This document shows positions 42,701-50,026 of a stretch of DNA of 64,000 nucleotides, in pieces. How positions within the stretch are numbered: position 1 is the first letter of the stretch; every line of letters starts with the position of its first letter. Source of the DNA: HGM04593 sp045646965 (GTDB lineage Bacteria; Bacteroidota; Bacteroidia; Bacteroidales; Bacteroidaceae); assembly GCA_045646965.1 (NCBI GenBank), contig JAZRLR010000023.1, positions 169,518-233,517 of the forward strand. The letters are read 5' to 3'. Position numbers and translations under genes: made by a program. The notes under the pieces are model-generated. The model worked only from the letters and a program-made list of their open reading frames with translations. It was not told where the DNA came from and searched no databases.

Positions 42701-44206
42701 GGAAACGTCAAGGCCGTGGGCAAGATGAAACTCGTGCCCACAAACACCACCTACGAAATACCCGGCGACACCGTCTATATGTCATACAACAAAATAGCCT
42801 TCAAGAACCTGCTCCTCACCGACGGCAAGAAAAACAAAGGCTACCTCACAGGCAGCGTCGATCACAACTGCCTGAGCGACTTCACCTGTAACCTGAACAT
42901 AGAGGCCGACAACATCCTCGCCTACCACTCCGAGGGCTTCGGTGAGCAGTTGCCCTTCTACGGCACAGCCTATGCCACGGGAACGGTAAACCTCACCGCC
43001 GACAATCGCGGAGTCTTTCTGCACGCCAAGGTGCGCAGCGACGAAGGCTCATCGTTTGTATACAACGCAAGCAGCACAGGTAACGTGACAAACAGCAACT
43101 TCATCACCTTCACCGACAACAGCAAAGCCTTTCAGAGCGCACACAATTTAAGGCTGAACAGGAGATACAAGAAAGAAGAAAAGAAGCAAAAGAGCCTCTT
43201 GAGCCGCCTCAACCTGGAGTTTATGCTCGACATAACCCCCGACTTTCAGTTGAAGGTCTTCACAAACCTCAAGACAGGCGACTACATCGACTTCTATGGC
43301 AACGGCCCCATAACAGCCATTTACGACGAGAAAGAAGGCTTCAGTATGAAAGGACGCCTCGACCTTGAGCGCGGCACATACAAGTTCACAATGCAGGACA
43401 TCTTCCCCAAGGAGTTCGATATAATAAAAGGAAGTACCCTCACATTCAACGGCGACCCCTTTGCCGCCGACCTCAACCTCAAGACCAAATACCTTGTGAC
43501 AGGCGCCTCGTTGAGCGACCTCGACCCCGAAACCGAGAGACACAAGAGTGTGAGAGTAAACTGCCTTATGGACATAAGCGGCAAGCTGGAATCGCCGCAA
43601 CTCGCGTTCGACATAGAGCTGCCCGACGGCAACGAGGAGGAGCGCGAGCTGCTCGCCACAGCCGTAAACACCCCCGAGCAGAAGAATATGCAGTTTATAT
43701 ACCTGCTCGGAATAGGCAAGTTCTACACATACGACTACTACCGCAACATCGACAGCAACACACAAAGCTCGTCGGCCGTGGAGTCGCTCATCTCAAACAC
43801 CATTTCGGGCCAGTTGAGCAATATGCTCTCGCAGATAATCGACAATAAAAACTGGAACATATCGGGTAACTTCAGCAGCAACGAAAGAGGCTGGAGCAAT
43901 ATGGAGGTAGAGGGTATTCTCGAAGGACGCCTCCTCGACAACCGCCTGCTCATAAACGGAAACTTCGGCTACCGCGAGAACCCTATGGCAAACACCAACT
44001 TTGTGGGAGACTTCGAGGTGCAGTGGATTCTCGACAAGAACGGGCACGTGAGCCTCAAGGCCTACAACAAAACCAACGACCGCTATTTCAGCGAGACCAC
44101 CCTCACCACACAGGGCGCAGGCATCATACTTCGACACGATTTCAACGATTGGCGATGGTGGTTGAGAAACAAAAAAAAGGAAACAGCGGGAGAAGTAGAG
44201 AAATAG
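39794..44206 (+). CDS. Translocation/assembly module TamB-like protein, probable ATA start
   Basis: 1470 residues from the proposed start. The first ATG/GTG/TTG-type codon in frame is TTG at 39836, but it cuts into a normal signal anchor. Fourteen codons earlier, ATA at 39794 gives (M)KFLKHIFVTLTIALAIIYAL, a complete basic-plus-hydrophobic N-terminus, with AGGGGA just upstream. The rest is a long beta-rich AsmA/TamB-type repeat region. It ends in the conserved TamB domain (about residues 1090-1455, with RGTYKFTMQDIFPKEFDIIKGS and FIYLLGIGKFY). TamB-like proteins bridge inner and outer membranes in lipid transport and outer-membrane biogenesis. Confidence 0.88.
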   Translation: MKFLKHIFVTLTIALAIIYALSLLFRLDAAQHRVANLVTYAIQKKASLPLSVGSIRVHHLNKIVLKEIIYKDERGDTAINIPKITAHISPAALLKGDIKVNTLMVGSPAIALYRDTPESPLNIQPLLDKFAGDDSKKESQLPDIRINLIQIYDGSLRYDIGKGESGAVPIDPSHITLHDINCNLSLKQLNSDTLSLYIRSISGKEASGLHLQRFTARVNASHGNATIEKLSIELPHSTLKAKKLAIASQGKKKFTIKGEINGNKITPSDFSFILPTLAGSLPTVNVSVAVKGNEKLVDTDITVGTSDKSIAIGAEALITDALDSNARKIKLTIPGGKIKKDAVAHLQRIVSDSTRKLDILKRLGDIRVSAQAHTTKNNIKGDIDIYSPSGNVTVKGTMDKSLNYSAILQAHDINWGAILQDKNIGTSDADITLQGDCKAQEPQGVIVATVKKLKYKGYEYSPIEITASHSSESKIATIECRDTNATGEITFSYTSDKEKEFELRAKIDSVKPMELHISNSEGTLSATMEGSYTIKSDNRTLLDARIYNIAHITPDEEKYIRTIHLNDNNLSDTRYLILNSDFLDANIAGHFNYSSLLGTFNKIIYNHLPALTDGRAPRARSNEYSFKFDIKDTYNFSSIFGLPVTINERSSIVGSCDDNRKFLYIDAKLNNADINGDKYRNIDFTGVANSEKINFDASVKIPQVVKNNILYDNPDKDMTIEINSTASCNTIKNRIFWTRNTTPVNKGTFEFDVALDKKSDGTLLFDAGIKPNEIIYYNNLWHLSPCRVTGNGNRFTVSNLHLNSNRQWIKIDGDIGNSDEDILAISLNDINMETIFDLVNFHSVEFGGDATGDVTLSRLLDSPQFSSALNVKKFSFEKGLLGELDFRGTWDEEQKAIFIHGDVYDVDDAHTVISGIISPANDTINLHIDADRTRLAFLNSMLEGILTDIDAHGTGDVWVAGKLGDPNLIGNVKAVGKMKLVPTNTTYEIPGDTVYMSYNKIAFKNLLLTDGKKNKGYLTGSVDHNCLSDFTCNLNIEADNILAYHSEGFGEQLPFYGTAYATGTVNLTADNRGVFLHAKVRSDEGSSFVYNASSTGNVTNSNFITFTDNSKAFQSAHNLRLNRRYKKEEKKQKSLLSRLNLEFMLDITPDFQLKVFTNLKTGDYIDFYGNGPITAIYDEKEGFSMKGRLDLERGTYKFTMQDIFPKEFDIIKGSTLTFNGDPFAADLNLKTKYLVTGASLSDLDPETERHKSVRVNCLMDISGKLESPQLAFDIELPDGNEEERELLATAVNTPEQKNMQFIYLLGIGKFYTYDYYRNIDSNTQSSSAVESLISNTISGQLSNMLSQIIDNKNWNISGNFSSNERGWSNMEVEGILEGRLLDNRLLINGNFGYRENPMANTNFVGDFEVQWILDKNGHVSLKAYNKTNDRYFSETTLTTQGAGIILRHDFNDWRWWLRNKKKETAGEVEK

Positions 44207-44245
44207 TATTATATTCGCAACGCAATAAATAAAAGACAGATAAAA

Positions 44246-45199
44246 ATGAGAAATTTTCTTACAGTAAACGACATAGGCGACCTTAAAAGCGCCGTAAAAG
44301 AGGCACTCGAGATAAAAGCCGACCGCTTTAAATATTGCGAGCTCGGAAAGAACAAAACCCTTATGATGGTATTCTTCAATTCGAGCCTGCGCACACGTTT
44401 GAGCACACAGAAAGCAGCACTCAACCTTGGAATGAACGTGATTGTACTCGATATAAACCAAGGAGCGTGGAAACTGGAGACAGAGCGCGGCGTTATTATG
44501 GACGGCGACAAGCCCGAGCACATCCTCGAGGCAATCCCCGTGATGGGCAGTTACTGCGACGTGATAGGCGTGCGCTCTTTTGCCCGCTTCGAGAACAAAG
44601 CCGACGACTACAACGAGGTTATAATAAACCAGTTCATCAAATATTCGGGCCGCCCCGTCTTTTCTATGGAGGCCGCAACCCGTCACCCCCTGCAAAGCTT
44701 TGCCGACCTCATTACCATTGAGGAGCACAAGACCAAAGAGCGTCCCAAGGTAGTTCTCACCTGGGCACCCCACCCCAAGGCTCTGCCGCAGGCCGTTCCC
44801 AACTCCTTTGCCGAGTGGATGAACGCTGCCGACTACGATTTTGTAATAACCCACCCCAAGGGATACGAGCTCGACCCCGCCTTTGTGGGCAACGCCCGTG
44901 TGGAGTATGACCAGATGAAAGCCTTCGAGGGAGCCGACTTTGTGTATGCAAAGAACTGGGCAGCCTACACAGGCGACAACTACGGCAAGGTACTATGCAC
45001 CGACCGCAGCTGGACAGTGAGCGAGCGTCAGATGGCAGTGACAAACAACGCACACTTTATGCACTGCTTGCCCGTGCGCCGCAATATGATTGTGACCGAC
45101 GATGTAATCGAAAGCCCCCGCTCGCTTGTCATCCCCGAGGCTGCAAACCGCGAGATTTCGGCCACCGTGGTGCTGAAACGAATCATCGAGAACCTGTAA
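44246..45199 (+). CDS. argF': N-succinylornithine carbamoyltransferase (AOTCase/SOTCase family)
   Basis: 317 residues. The carbamoyl-phosphate loop FFNSSLRTRLS (residues 43-53), RHPLQSFAD and HCLPVRRNMIV identify the acylornithine branch of transcarbamylases. The residue that decides the acyl group is Pro90 (GDKPEHILEA), as in the Bacteroides fragilis enzyme that uses N-succinyl-ornithine; Xanthomonas AOTCase has Glu at this place. It therefore works in the succinylated variant of arginine synthesis. Single gene, 39 bases after the TamB-like gene, with a strong terminator directly behind it. Confidence 0.93.
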   Translation: MRNFLTVNDIGDLKSAVKEALEIKADRFKYCELGKNKTLMMVFFNSSLRTRLSTQKAALNLGMNVIVLDINQGAWKLETERGVIMDGDKPEHILEAIPVMGSYCDVIGVRSFARFENKADDYNEVIINQFIKYSGRPVFSMEAATRHPLQSFADLITIEEHKTKERPKVVLTWAPHPKALPQAVPNSFAEWMNAADYDFVITHPKGYELDPAFVGNARVEYDQMKAFEGADFVYAKNWAAYTGDNYGKVLCTDRSWTVSERQMAVTNNAHFMHCLPVRRNMIVTDDVIESPRSLVIPEAANREISATVVLKRIIENL

Positions 45200-45217
45200 A
45201 AACATCACACTATCTTC

Positions 45218-45247
45218 ATAAGGTTGCCACACGGCAACCTTATTTTC
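45218..45247 (+). terminator. Terminator after argF'
   Basis: ATAAGGTTGCC pairs with GGCAACCTTAT around ACAC, followed by TTTT. It lies 18 bases after the stop. The upstream candidate start of the next gene (45224) falls inside this hairpin, which favours its ATG at 45260. Confidence 0.9.
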
Positions 45248-45259
45248 AATTTAAGAGAA

Positions 45260-45985
45260 ATGCTTACAAGCCACGCACTTATATTCCTGCTTACCATAGC
45301 CGCCAGCTTCATACAGCGAGCGAGCGGCTTCGGCTTTGGAATATTTGTGATGATGTTTTTCCCATTTATTCTCCCCACCTATGGCGAGTCGGTTACGCTG
45401 TCGGGGCTCCTTGCGGGCACCACGGCACTCTTCATCACGCTGCGCCATTGGAAGGCTATACAATGGCGCAGCGTGGTTCTCATTATCCTCTTTAATATTA
45501 TAGTATCGTTCTTTGCCATAGAATTTATGGCAACGCTTGGCAACGAAGCTATGAAGCGCTGCCTGGGCGTGGCTCTTGTGGCCGTGTCACTCTACTTCCT
45601 CTTTTGGGAGAAAAAAATATCCCTGCTGCTCGACACAAACACCGCGCGTGCCCTCATAGGCACGGCAAGCGGCATTATGGGCGGAATGTTTGCAATGCCG
45701 GGGCCACCCGTCGTGCTCTACTGCATAGGCGCCATAAAAGACAAAATGCAGTATATGGCCACGATGCAGGCGCTGTCGGTGGTCTTTAACATATTCTATA
45801 CCCTCTTTCGCGCACGCGCAGGATTCTTCACGCACCACACACTCACATTTTGGGCGATAGGCATCGGCGGCATCCTCATAGGCTCCTTCATAGGCGCGTG
45901 GTGTTTTAAAAAGATAAGCCGCGAGAAGCTCAAGACCATAGTTTGTATTCTAATGATTATCAGCGGAATAAAAGCCATATTTTAA
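45260..45985 (+). CDS. TSUP/TauE-SafE family membrane permease
   Basis: 241 residues from the ATG at 45260. About eight membrane segments; RASGFGFGIFVMMFFPFILPTYGE near the N-terminus and GTASGIMGGMFAMPGPPVVLYCIGA in the middle are the two repeat signatures of the sulfite exporter/TSUP family. Likely exports or imports a small sulfur- or carbon-containing anion; no substrate can be assigned. It follows the argF' terminator, so it may have its own weak promoter or depend on read-through. Confidence 0.88.
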   Translation: MLTSHALIFLLTIAASFIQRASGFGFGIFVMMFFPFILPTYGESVTLSGLLAGTTALFITLRHWKAIQWRSVVLIILFNIIVSFFAIEFMATLGNEAMKRCLGVALVAVSLYFLFWEKKISLLLDTNTARALIGTASGIMGGMFAMPGPPVVLYCIGAIKDKMQYMATMQALSVVFNIFYTLFRARAGFFTHHTLTFWAIGIGGILIGSFIGAWCFKKISREKLKTIVCILMIISGIKAIF

Positions 45986-46045
45986 ATACCGCGCCGTCAT
46001 TCACGACGCACGGAAAGAACATTTAGCCTCCTCTTAACCTTTATT

Positions 46046-46110
46046 AACTATAAAAATTAGTTTACCAACTAAAATTTATAGTTCTTTGCAATCAACTAAA
46101 AAATATAGTT
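46046..46110 (+). promoter_or_regulatory. Three AACTA-N7-TAGTT operators upstream of the BlaI-like repressor
   Basis: Three 17-base dyads with identical arms AACTA and TAGTT: 46046-46062, 46067-46083 and 46094-46110. The centres are 21 and 27 bp apart. The last ends seven bases before the repressor ATG, so bound repressor would cover the promoter and leader. BlaI/MecI/CopY dimers bind short dyads of this kind, which makes autoregulation likely. Confidence 0.75.
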
Positions 46111-46117
46111 TAAAAAA

Positions 46118-46480
46118 ATGAAGAAAGGACTCACCAAAAGAGAAGAGGAGATTATGAATATCTTCTGGAAAAACGAAGCGCTCTATGTAAAGGAGCTTAT
46201 ACCCTTTTTCGACGAGCCGAAGCCCCACATAAACACACTGTCTACCATTGTGCGCGGGCTCGAGGAGAAAGGCTATCTTGCACACACCGCCTATGGCAAC
46301 ACCTACCGTTACCACGCAGCCATAAGCCGCAGCGAGCACGGCAAGAGGTCGTTGCGCGAGGTTGTGAGCAACTATTTTAAGAACTCCTACCTCAACGCAG
46401 TTTCATCACTTGTGGAGGACGAGAAAATCTCGCCCGAAGAGCTCAAGGCGCTACTTGAAAAAGTAAAAGGCGAGAAATAA
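46118..46480 (+). CDS. BlaI/MecI/CopY family transcriptional repressor
   Basis: 120 residues. The winged-helix KKGLTKREEEIMNIFWKNEALYVKELIPFFDEPKPHINTLSTIVRGLEEKGYLAH is typical, as is the helical C-terminal dimerisation tail (SLREVVSNYFKNSYLNAVSSLVEDE). In classical systems a membrane protease inactivates the repressor upon a cell-wall or metal signal. Here the next gene, 8 bases on, encodes the matching M56 sensor. Likely represses its own operon through the three upstream dyads. Confidence 0.94.
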   Translation: MKKGLTKREEEIMNIFWKNEALYVKELIPFFDEPKPHINTLSTIVRGLEEKGYLAHTAYGNTYRYHAAISRSEHGKRSLREVVSNYFKNSYLNAVSSLVEDEKISPEELKALLEKVKGEK

Positions 46481-46488
46481 AAGAGACT

Positions 46489-48648
46489 ATGGAACCATTT
46501 ATGATATATCTGGCAAAATCGGGCATAGTGCTCGTCGCCTTTGTGGCGCTGTTTGCACTTTTTATGCGAAACGAAACATTTCATCGCATAAACCGCGTGG
46601 TACTGCTCTCCACCATTGCGCTCTCGCTGCTGCTACCCGCAGTAAACCTGGGCATAGAATCGCCGCTGGGCAAGCTCTTTGCAAGGGAAGAAGCCCCCAC
46701 CACCGTAGTAGAGAGACCTGTAACGGATATGCAGGAACTCATTGAAAGCGTGCCCGCCGTTGCCACAAGCGAAAGCATAGAGCTCACCGATGTCTTTGCG
46801 ATAATATATTTCATAGGTATTGCGGTTATGATTGTGCGAATGTGCATAATGTACACAGGCGTGATAAAAATTATAGCAAGAACCAGGAAGGCCGACTCGC
46901 ACCCTTGCGCCTGTCGAAATATCTCCCTGCGTATATCCGACGAGGATATAACACCCTTTAGCTGGATGCATTGGGTGGTTATAAGCAAAAATGAGAGAGG
47001 CAGCGAGGCTGCTGCCATAATAACACACGAGACAGCTCACGCCCGCGCCCTGCACTCGCTCGACATAGCCTTTATGGAAATTGTATTAGCACTGCAATGG
47101 TTCAACCCCGCAGCGTGGGGCGCAAAGAAAATGATAAAGGAGATACACGAATTTGAGGCCGACACAGCCGTTATATCAAGCGGCACCCCTGCACGCGAAT
47201 ATCAGCAATTAATAATAAAAAAAGCCGTTGGCGCAAGGCTCTACTCTATTGCCAACAGCTTTAATCACAGTTTAACCAAACGTATCACTATGATGTGTAA
47301 AGAAAAATCTAAAGGCTGGAGATGTGCAAAAGCTTTGTACATCGTCCCTGCGGCAACCATTGCCGCGCTGCTCTTTTCGCAGCCCGAGAACGCAAACGCC
47401 ATCGAGCAACCAAGCGACGGCAAAGTTACTAATTTTTTGACAAACGGCAAGCAGAGTAAGGAGTATATTTCCCCTGCCGCCGAAATCACCCGAGAGCTGC
47501 CTGCGACACCCATCGCAAGCAAAGCCCTACCCGCCGACACCACCCACACTGCAAAAAACGACCAAGAGGTGTTTCAAGTGGTGGAGCAACAGCCCGAGTT
47601 CCCCGGCGGTATGAGTGCCCTTATGAAGCACTTGAGCAAAACAATAATTTACCCTCAAGAGGCACGCGATATTCTGGCCGAGGGTAGGTGCATAGTGCAG
47701 TTTACCGTAAATAAAGACGGTAGCATAAGCGATGTAAAGGTTGTGAGAAGCAGCGGCAACGAGCATCTCGACAAAGAGGCCGTGCGCGTGGTGAGCTCAA
47801 TGCCCGCCTGGAAACCCGGCACTATGCACGGCGAGGCGGTAAACGTGAAACAGACGCTGCCCATAAGTTTCAGATTAAGCCCCAATAAAAAAGAGGTACC
47901 CGCAATCATCATAGGCGCAGAAGATGACAGCGAGCAAGTTATAAACAGCGACAGCCCCCTGCTTGTGATAAACGGCGCCATATACGAGGGTGACGCAGGC
48001 ATCTTGAGTAACTTCAGACCCGAGGATATTGAAAGCATCACCACACTACAGGAAAAAGAGGCTGTTTCACTCTATGGCGAGAAAGGAAAGAACGGCGCAA
48101 TAGTCATCGAGCTGAAAAAACGCACAACCCACGAGGGTGAATTACCCAAGCCCTCGCTCGATGAGTTAAAACAAAAAGCACAAGATGCACTGACGGTGTA
48201 TGAAGAGGCGTTGAGAAACGAGTCGCTAAAGAGGATTTATTCGTTCAACACCCAGGTTACCCCATCTCACACAGATGCAACGCTGCACACCGACACAGGC
48301 AAAGACCGCGTAGAGCTGGAAAATGCACAACTATACACCTCGACAGAGGGATACAACAGAGCCGCTGTTTTCACCGGCGATATGTTGTCGTTTAAAATCA
48401 GCAACCACGAGGTTATAAAGAAAAGCGGCTTCGCCGAGGGCAAAACAATCCTGGAATTCAATGTTGAGAAAAACGGCACAATTACCAAAGCAAAAGTAAA
48501 AAACAGCTGTGGCAATGCCGATATTGACGAAGTAGCTCTGGAAGCACTTAAAAACACAGCAGGCCTGTGGAGCCCCGCGATGGAAGAAGGCAAGGCCGTG
48601 CGTTCAACCGTTACCATTGCGGTAAGTTTCAAGATACAACGCTCTTAA
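46489..48648 (+). CDS. BlaR1-like M56 metallopeptidase fused to two TonB_C domains and a plug-like segment
   Basis: 719 residues. Residues 1-300 resemble the membrane-bound M56 peptidase of BlaR1/MecR1: N-terminal helices, the zinc motif HETAH (180-184) and a downstream HEFEAD (220-225), then a further hydrophobic segment near 290-305. Instead of a penicillin-binding sensor, the periplasmic part holds a TonB_C domain (about 365-460, QQPEFPGGMSALMKHL), a receptor plug-like segment (about 485-545, PLLVINGAIYEG to LYGEKGKNGAIVIELKK) and a second TonB_C-like domain (about 640-719). It probably cleaves the adjacent repressor on sensing an envelope signal; the signal is unknown. Confidence 0.85.
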   Translation: MEPFMIYLAKSGIVLVAFVALFALFMRNETFHRINRVVLLSTIALSLLLPAVNLGIESPLGKLFAREEAPTTVVERPVTDMQELIESVPAVATSESIELTDVFAIIYFIGIAVMIVRMCIMYTGVIKIIARTRKADSHPCACRNISLRISDEDITPFSWMHWVVISKNERGSEAAAIITHETAHARALHSLDIAFMEIVLALQWFNPAAWGAKKMIKEIHEFEADTAVISSGTPAREYQQLIIKKAVGARLYSIANSFNHSLTKRITMMCKEKSKGWRCAKALYIVPAATIAALLFSQPENANAIEQPSDGKVTNFLTNGKQSKEYISPAAEITRELPATPIASKALPADTTHTAKNDQEVFQVVEQQPEFPGGMSALMKHLSKTIIYPQEARDILAEGRCIVQFTVNKDGSISDVKVVRSSGNEHLDKEAVRVVSSMPAWKPGTMHGEAVNVKQTLPISFRLSPNKKEVPAIIIGAEDDSEQVINSDSPLLVINGAIYEGDAGILSNFRPEDIESITTLQEKEAVSLYGEKGKNGAIVIELKKRTTHEGELPKPSLDELKQKAQDALTVYEEALRNESLKRIYSFNTQVTPSHTDATLHTDTGKDRVELENAQLYTSTEGYNRAAVFTGDMLSFKISNHEVIKKSGFAEGKTILEFNVEKNGTITKAKVKNSCGNADIDEVALEALKNTAGLWSPAMEEGKAVRSTVTIAVSFKIQRS

Positions 48649-48675
48649 CCCCCATTTAGTCATAACGTAAAAAAG

Positions 48676-48707
48676 ATTTAGGCGACCACGCGTGTGGTCG
48701 CCTAAAT
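48676..48707. terminator. Bidirectional terminator between the M56 gene and rarA
   Basis: ATTTAGGCGACCAC pairs perfectly with GTGGTCGCCTAAAT around GCGT. It is flanked by A-rich sequence on the left and TATTT on the right, and lies between two convergent genes. Confidence 0.88.
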
Positions 48708-48733
48708 TATTTCTGTCGCACGGGAGGTGCTCA

Positions 48734-50014
48734 CTATTTTGTGAACCCGCGCTCGTCGCCCCAGCACTGGTTCATCCAAGCCTTTGTCTTTTGCTCGGCG
48801 GCGTTGTCGGCAGGTATATAAAAGGAGAAATTCCTGCCCTCGTCGGGGAGGAACTGCTGCTTCACAAAGTGGCCGGGATAGTTGTGCGAGTATTTATACC
48901 CGTCGGAATAGCCCAGCTGCTTCATAAGCTGTGTGGGAGCGTTGCGCAGATGCAACGGCACGGGCAGATTACCCGTCTCACGCACCCTCTCCAGCGCGCT
49001 GTTTATACCCATATAGGCCGAATTGCTCTTGGGCGATGTGGCAAGATACACGGTAGCCTCGGCAAGGGGAATGCGCCCCTCGGGCCAGCCTATCTTCATC
49101 ACCGCATCGAAGGCAGCGTTGGCAAGCAGCAGGGCGTTGGGATTGGCAAGGCCTATATCCTCGGCGGCGGAGATTATGAGACGACGGGCAATGAATTCGG
49201 GTGCCTCGCCGCCCTCAATCATACGCGCAAGCCAATAGAGCGCCGCGTCGGGGTCACTGCCGCGTATCGATTTTATGAAAGCCGATATTATATCGTAGTG
49301 CATCTCACCCTCTTTGTCGTATGCGAGAGGGCTCTGCTGCAGGCACTGCACCACCTTGTCGTCGGTTATAACGACGGGGGAGTCGCAATCAGCCTCCACC
49401 ACAAGTTCCAGAATATTGAGAAGTTTGCGAGCATCGCCGCCGCTGTAGCGCATCATAGCATCGGTCTCGCACAGTTCCACACCCCTCTCCTTGAGCACAG
49501 AGTCGGTTGTTATGGCGTAGTTGAGCAGCGAGAGAAGGTCCTCTTTCTCGAGCGACTTGAGCACATAGAGCTGGCAGCGCGACAGCAAAGGACGTATGAC
49601 CTCGAACGAGGGATTCTCGGTGGTAGCACCTATGAGGGTTACCACACCCGTCTCCACCGCGCTGAGCAGAGAATCCTGCTGCGACTTGTTGAAACGGTGA
49701 ATCTCGTCGATGAAAAGGATGGCACCGCCGCCCGAAAAGAGCGGCGAGTGCTTTGCCTTGTCTATGACCTCGCGCACCTCCTTCACTCCCGACGACACAG
49801 CGTTAAGAGTGTAGAAAGGGCGGTTCAGCTTGTTTGCTATGATTCTTGCGATTGTGGTTTTTCCCGTGCCGGGAGGGCCCCACATAATGAACGATAGTAT
49901 GCGCCCCGAGTCTATCATACGACGCAGCACAGCACCCTCTCCAACGAGGTGCTGCTGCCCCACATAGGTACTGAAGTCGGTGGGACGCAAACGTTCTGCA
50001 AGCGGTTGAGCCAT
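48734..50014 (-). CDS. rarA: Replication-associated recombination protein A (RarA/MgsA)
   Basis: 426 residues, AAA+ ATPase of the clamp-loader-like RarA family, acting at stalled replication forks. Walker A WGPPGTGKTTIARIIA (about residues 46-61), Walker B AILFIDEIHRFNKSQQD, sensor GATTENPSFEV, and the C-terminal tetramerisation part with PEGRIPLAEATVYLATSPKSN and YSHNYPGHFVKQQFLPD are all present. It lies 12 bases downstream of fhs, so co-transcription is likely. Confidence 0.95.
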   Translation of the reverse strand: MAQPLAERLRPTDFSTYVGQQHLVGEGAVLRRMIDSGRILSFIMWGPPGTGKTTIARIIANKLNRPFYTLNAVSSGVKEVREVIDKAKHSPLFSGGGAILFIDEIHRFNKSQQDSLLSAVETGVVTLIGATTENPSFEVIRPLLSRCQLYVLKSLEKEDLLSLLNYAITTDSVLKERGVELCETDAMMRYSGGDARKLLNILELVVEADCDSPVVITDDKVVQCLQQSPLAYDKEGEMHYDIISAFIKSIRGSDPDAALYWLARMIEGGEAPEFIARRLIISAAEDIGLANPNALLLANAAFDAVMKIGWPEGRIPLAEATVYLATSPKSNSAYMGINSALERVRETGNLPVPLHLRNAPTQLMKQLGYSDGYKYSHNYPGHFVKQQFLPDEGRNFSFYIPADNAAEQKTKAWMNQCWGDERGFTK

Positions 50015-50026
50015 TTAAGCGATGTA

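Noticed and set aside
45224..45259. Upstream ATG for the TSUP permease
   Set aside because: It lies within the argF' terminator hairpin and adds 12 residues that do not fit the family N-terminus.
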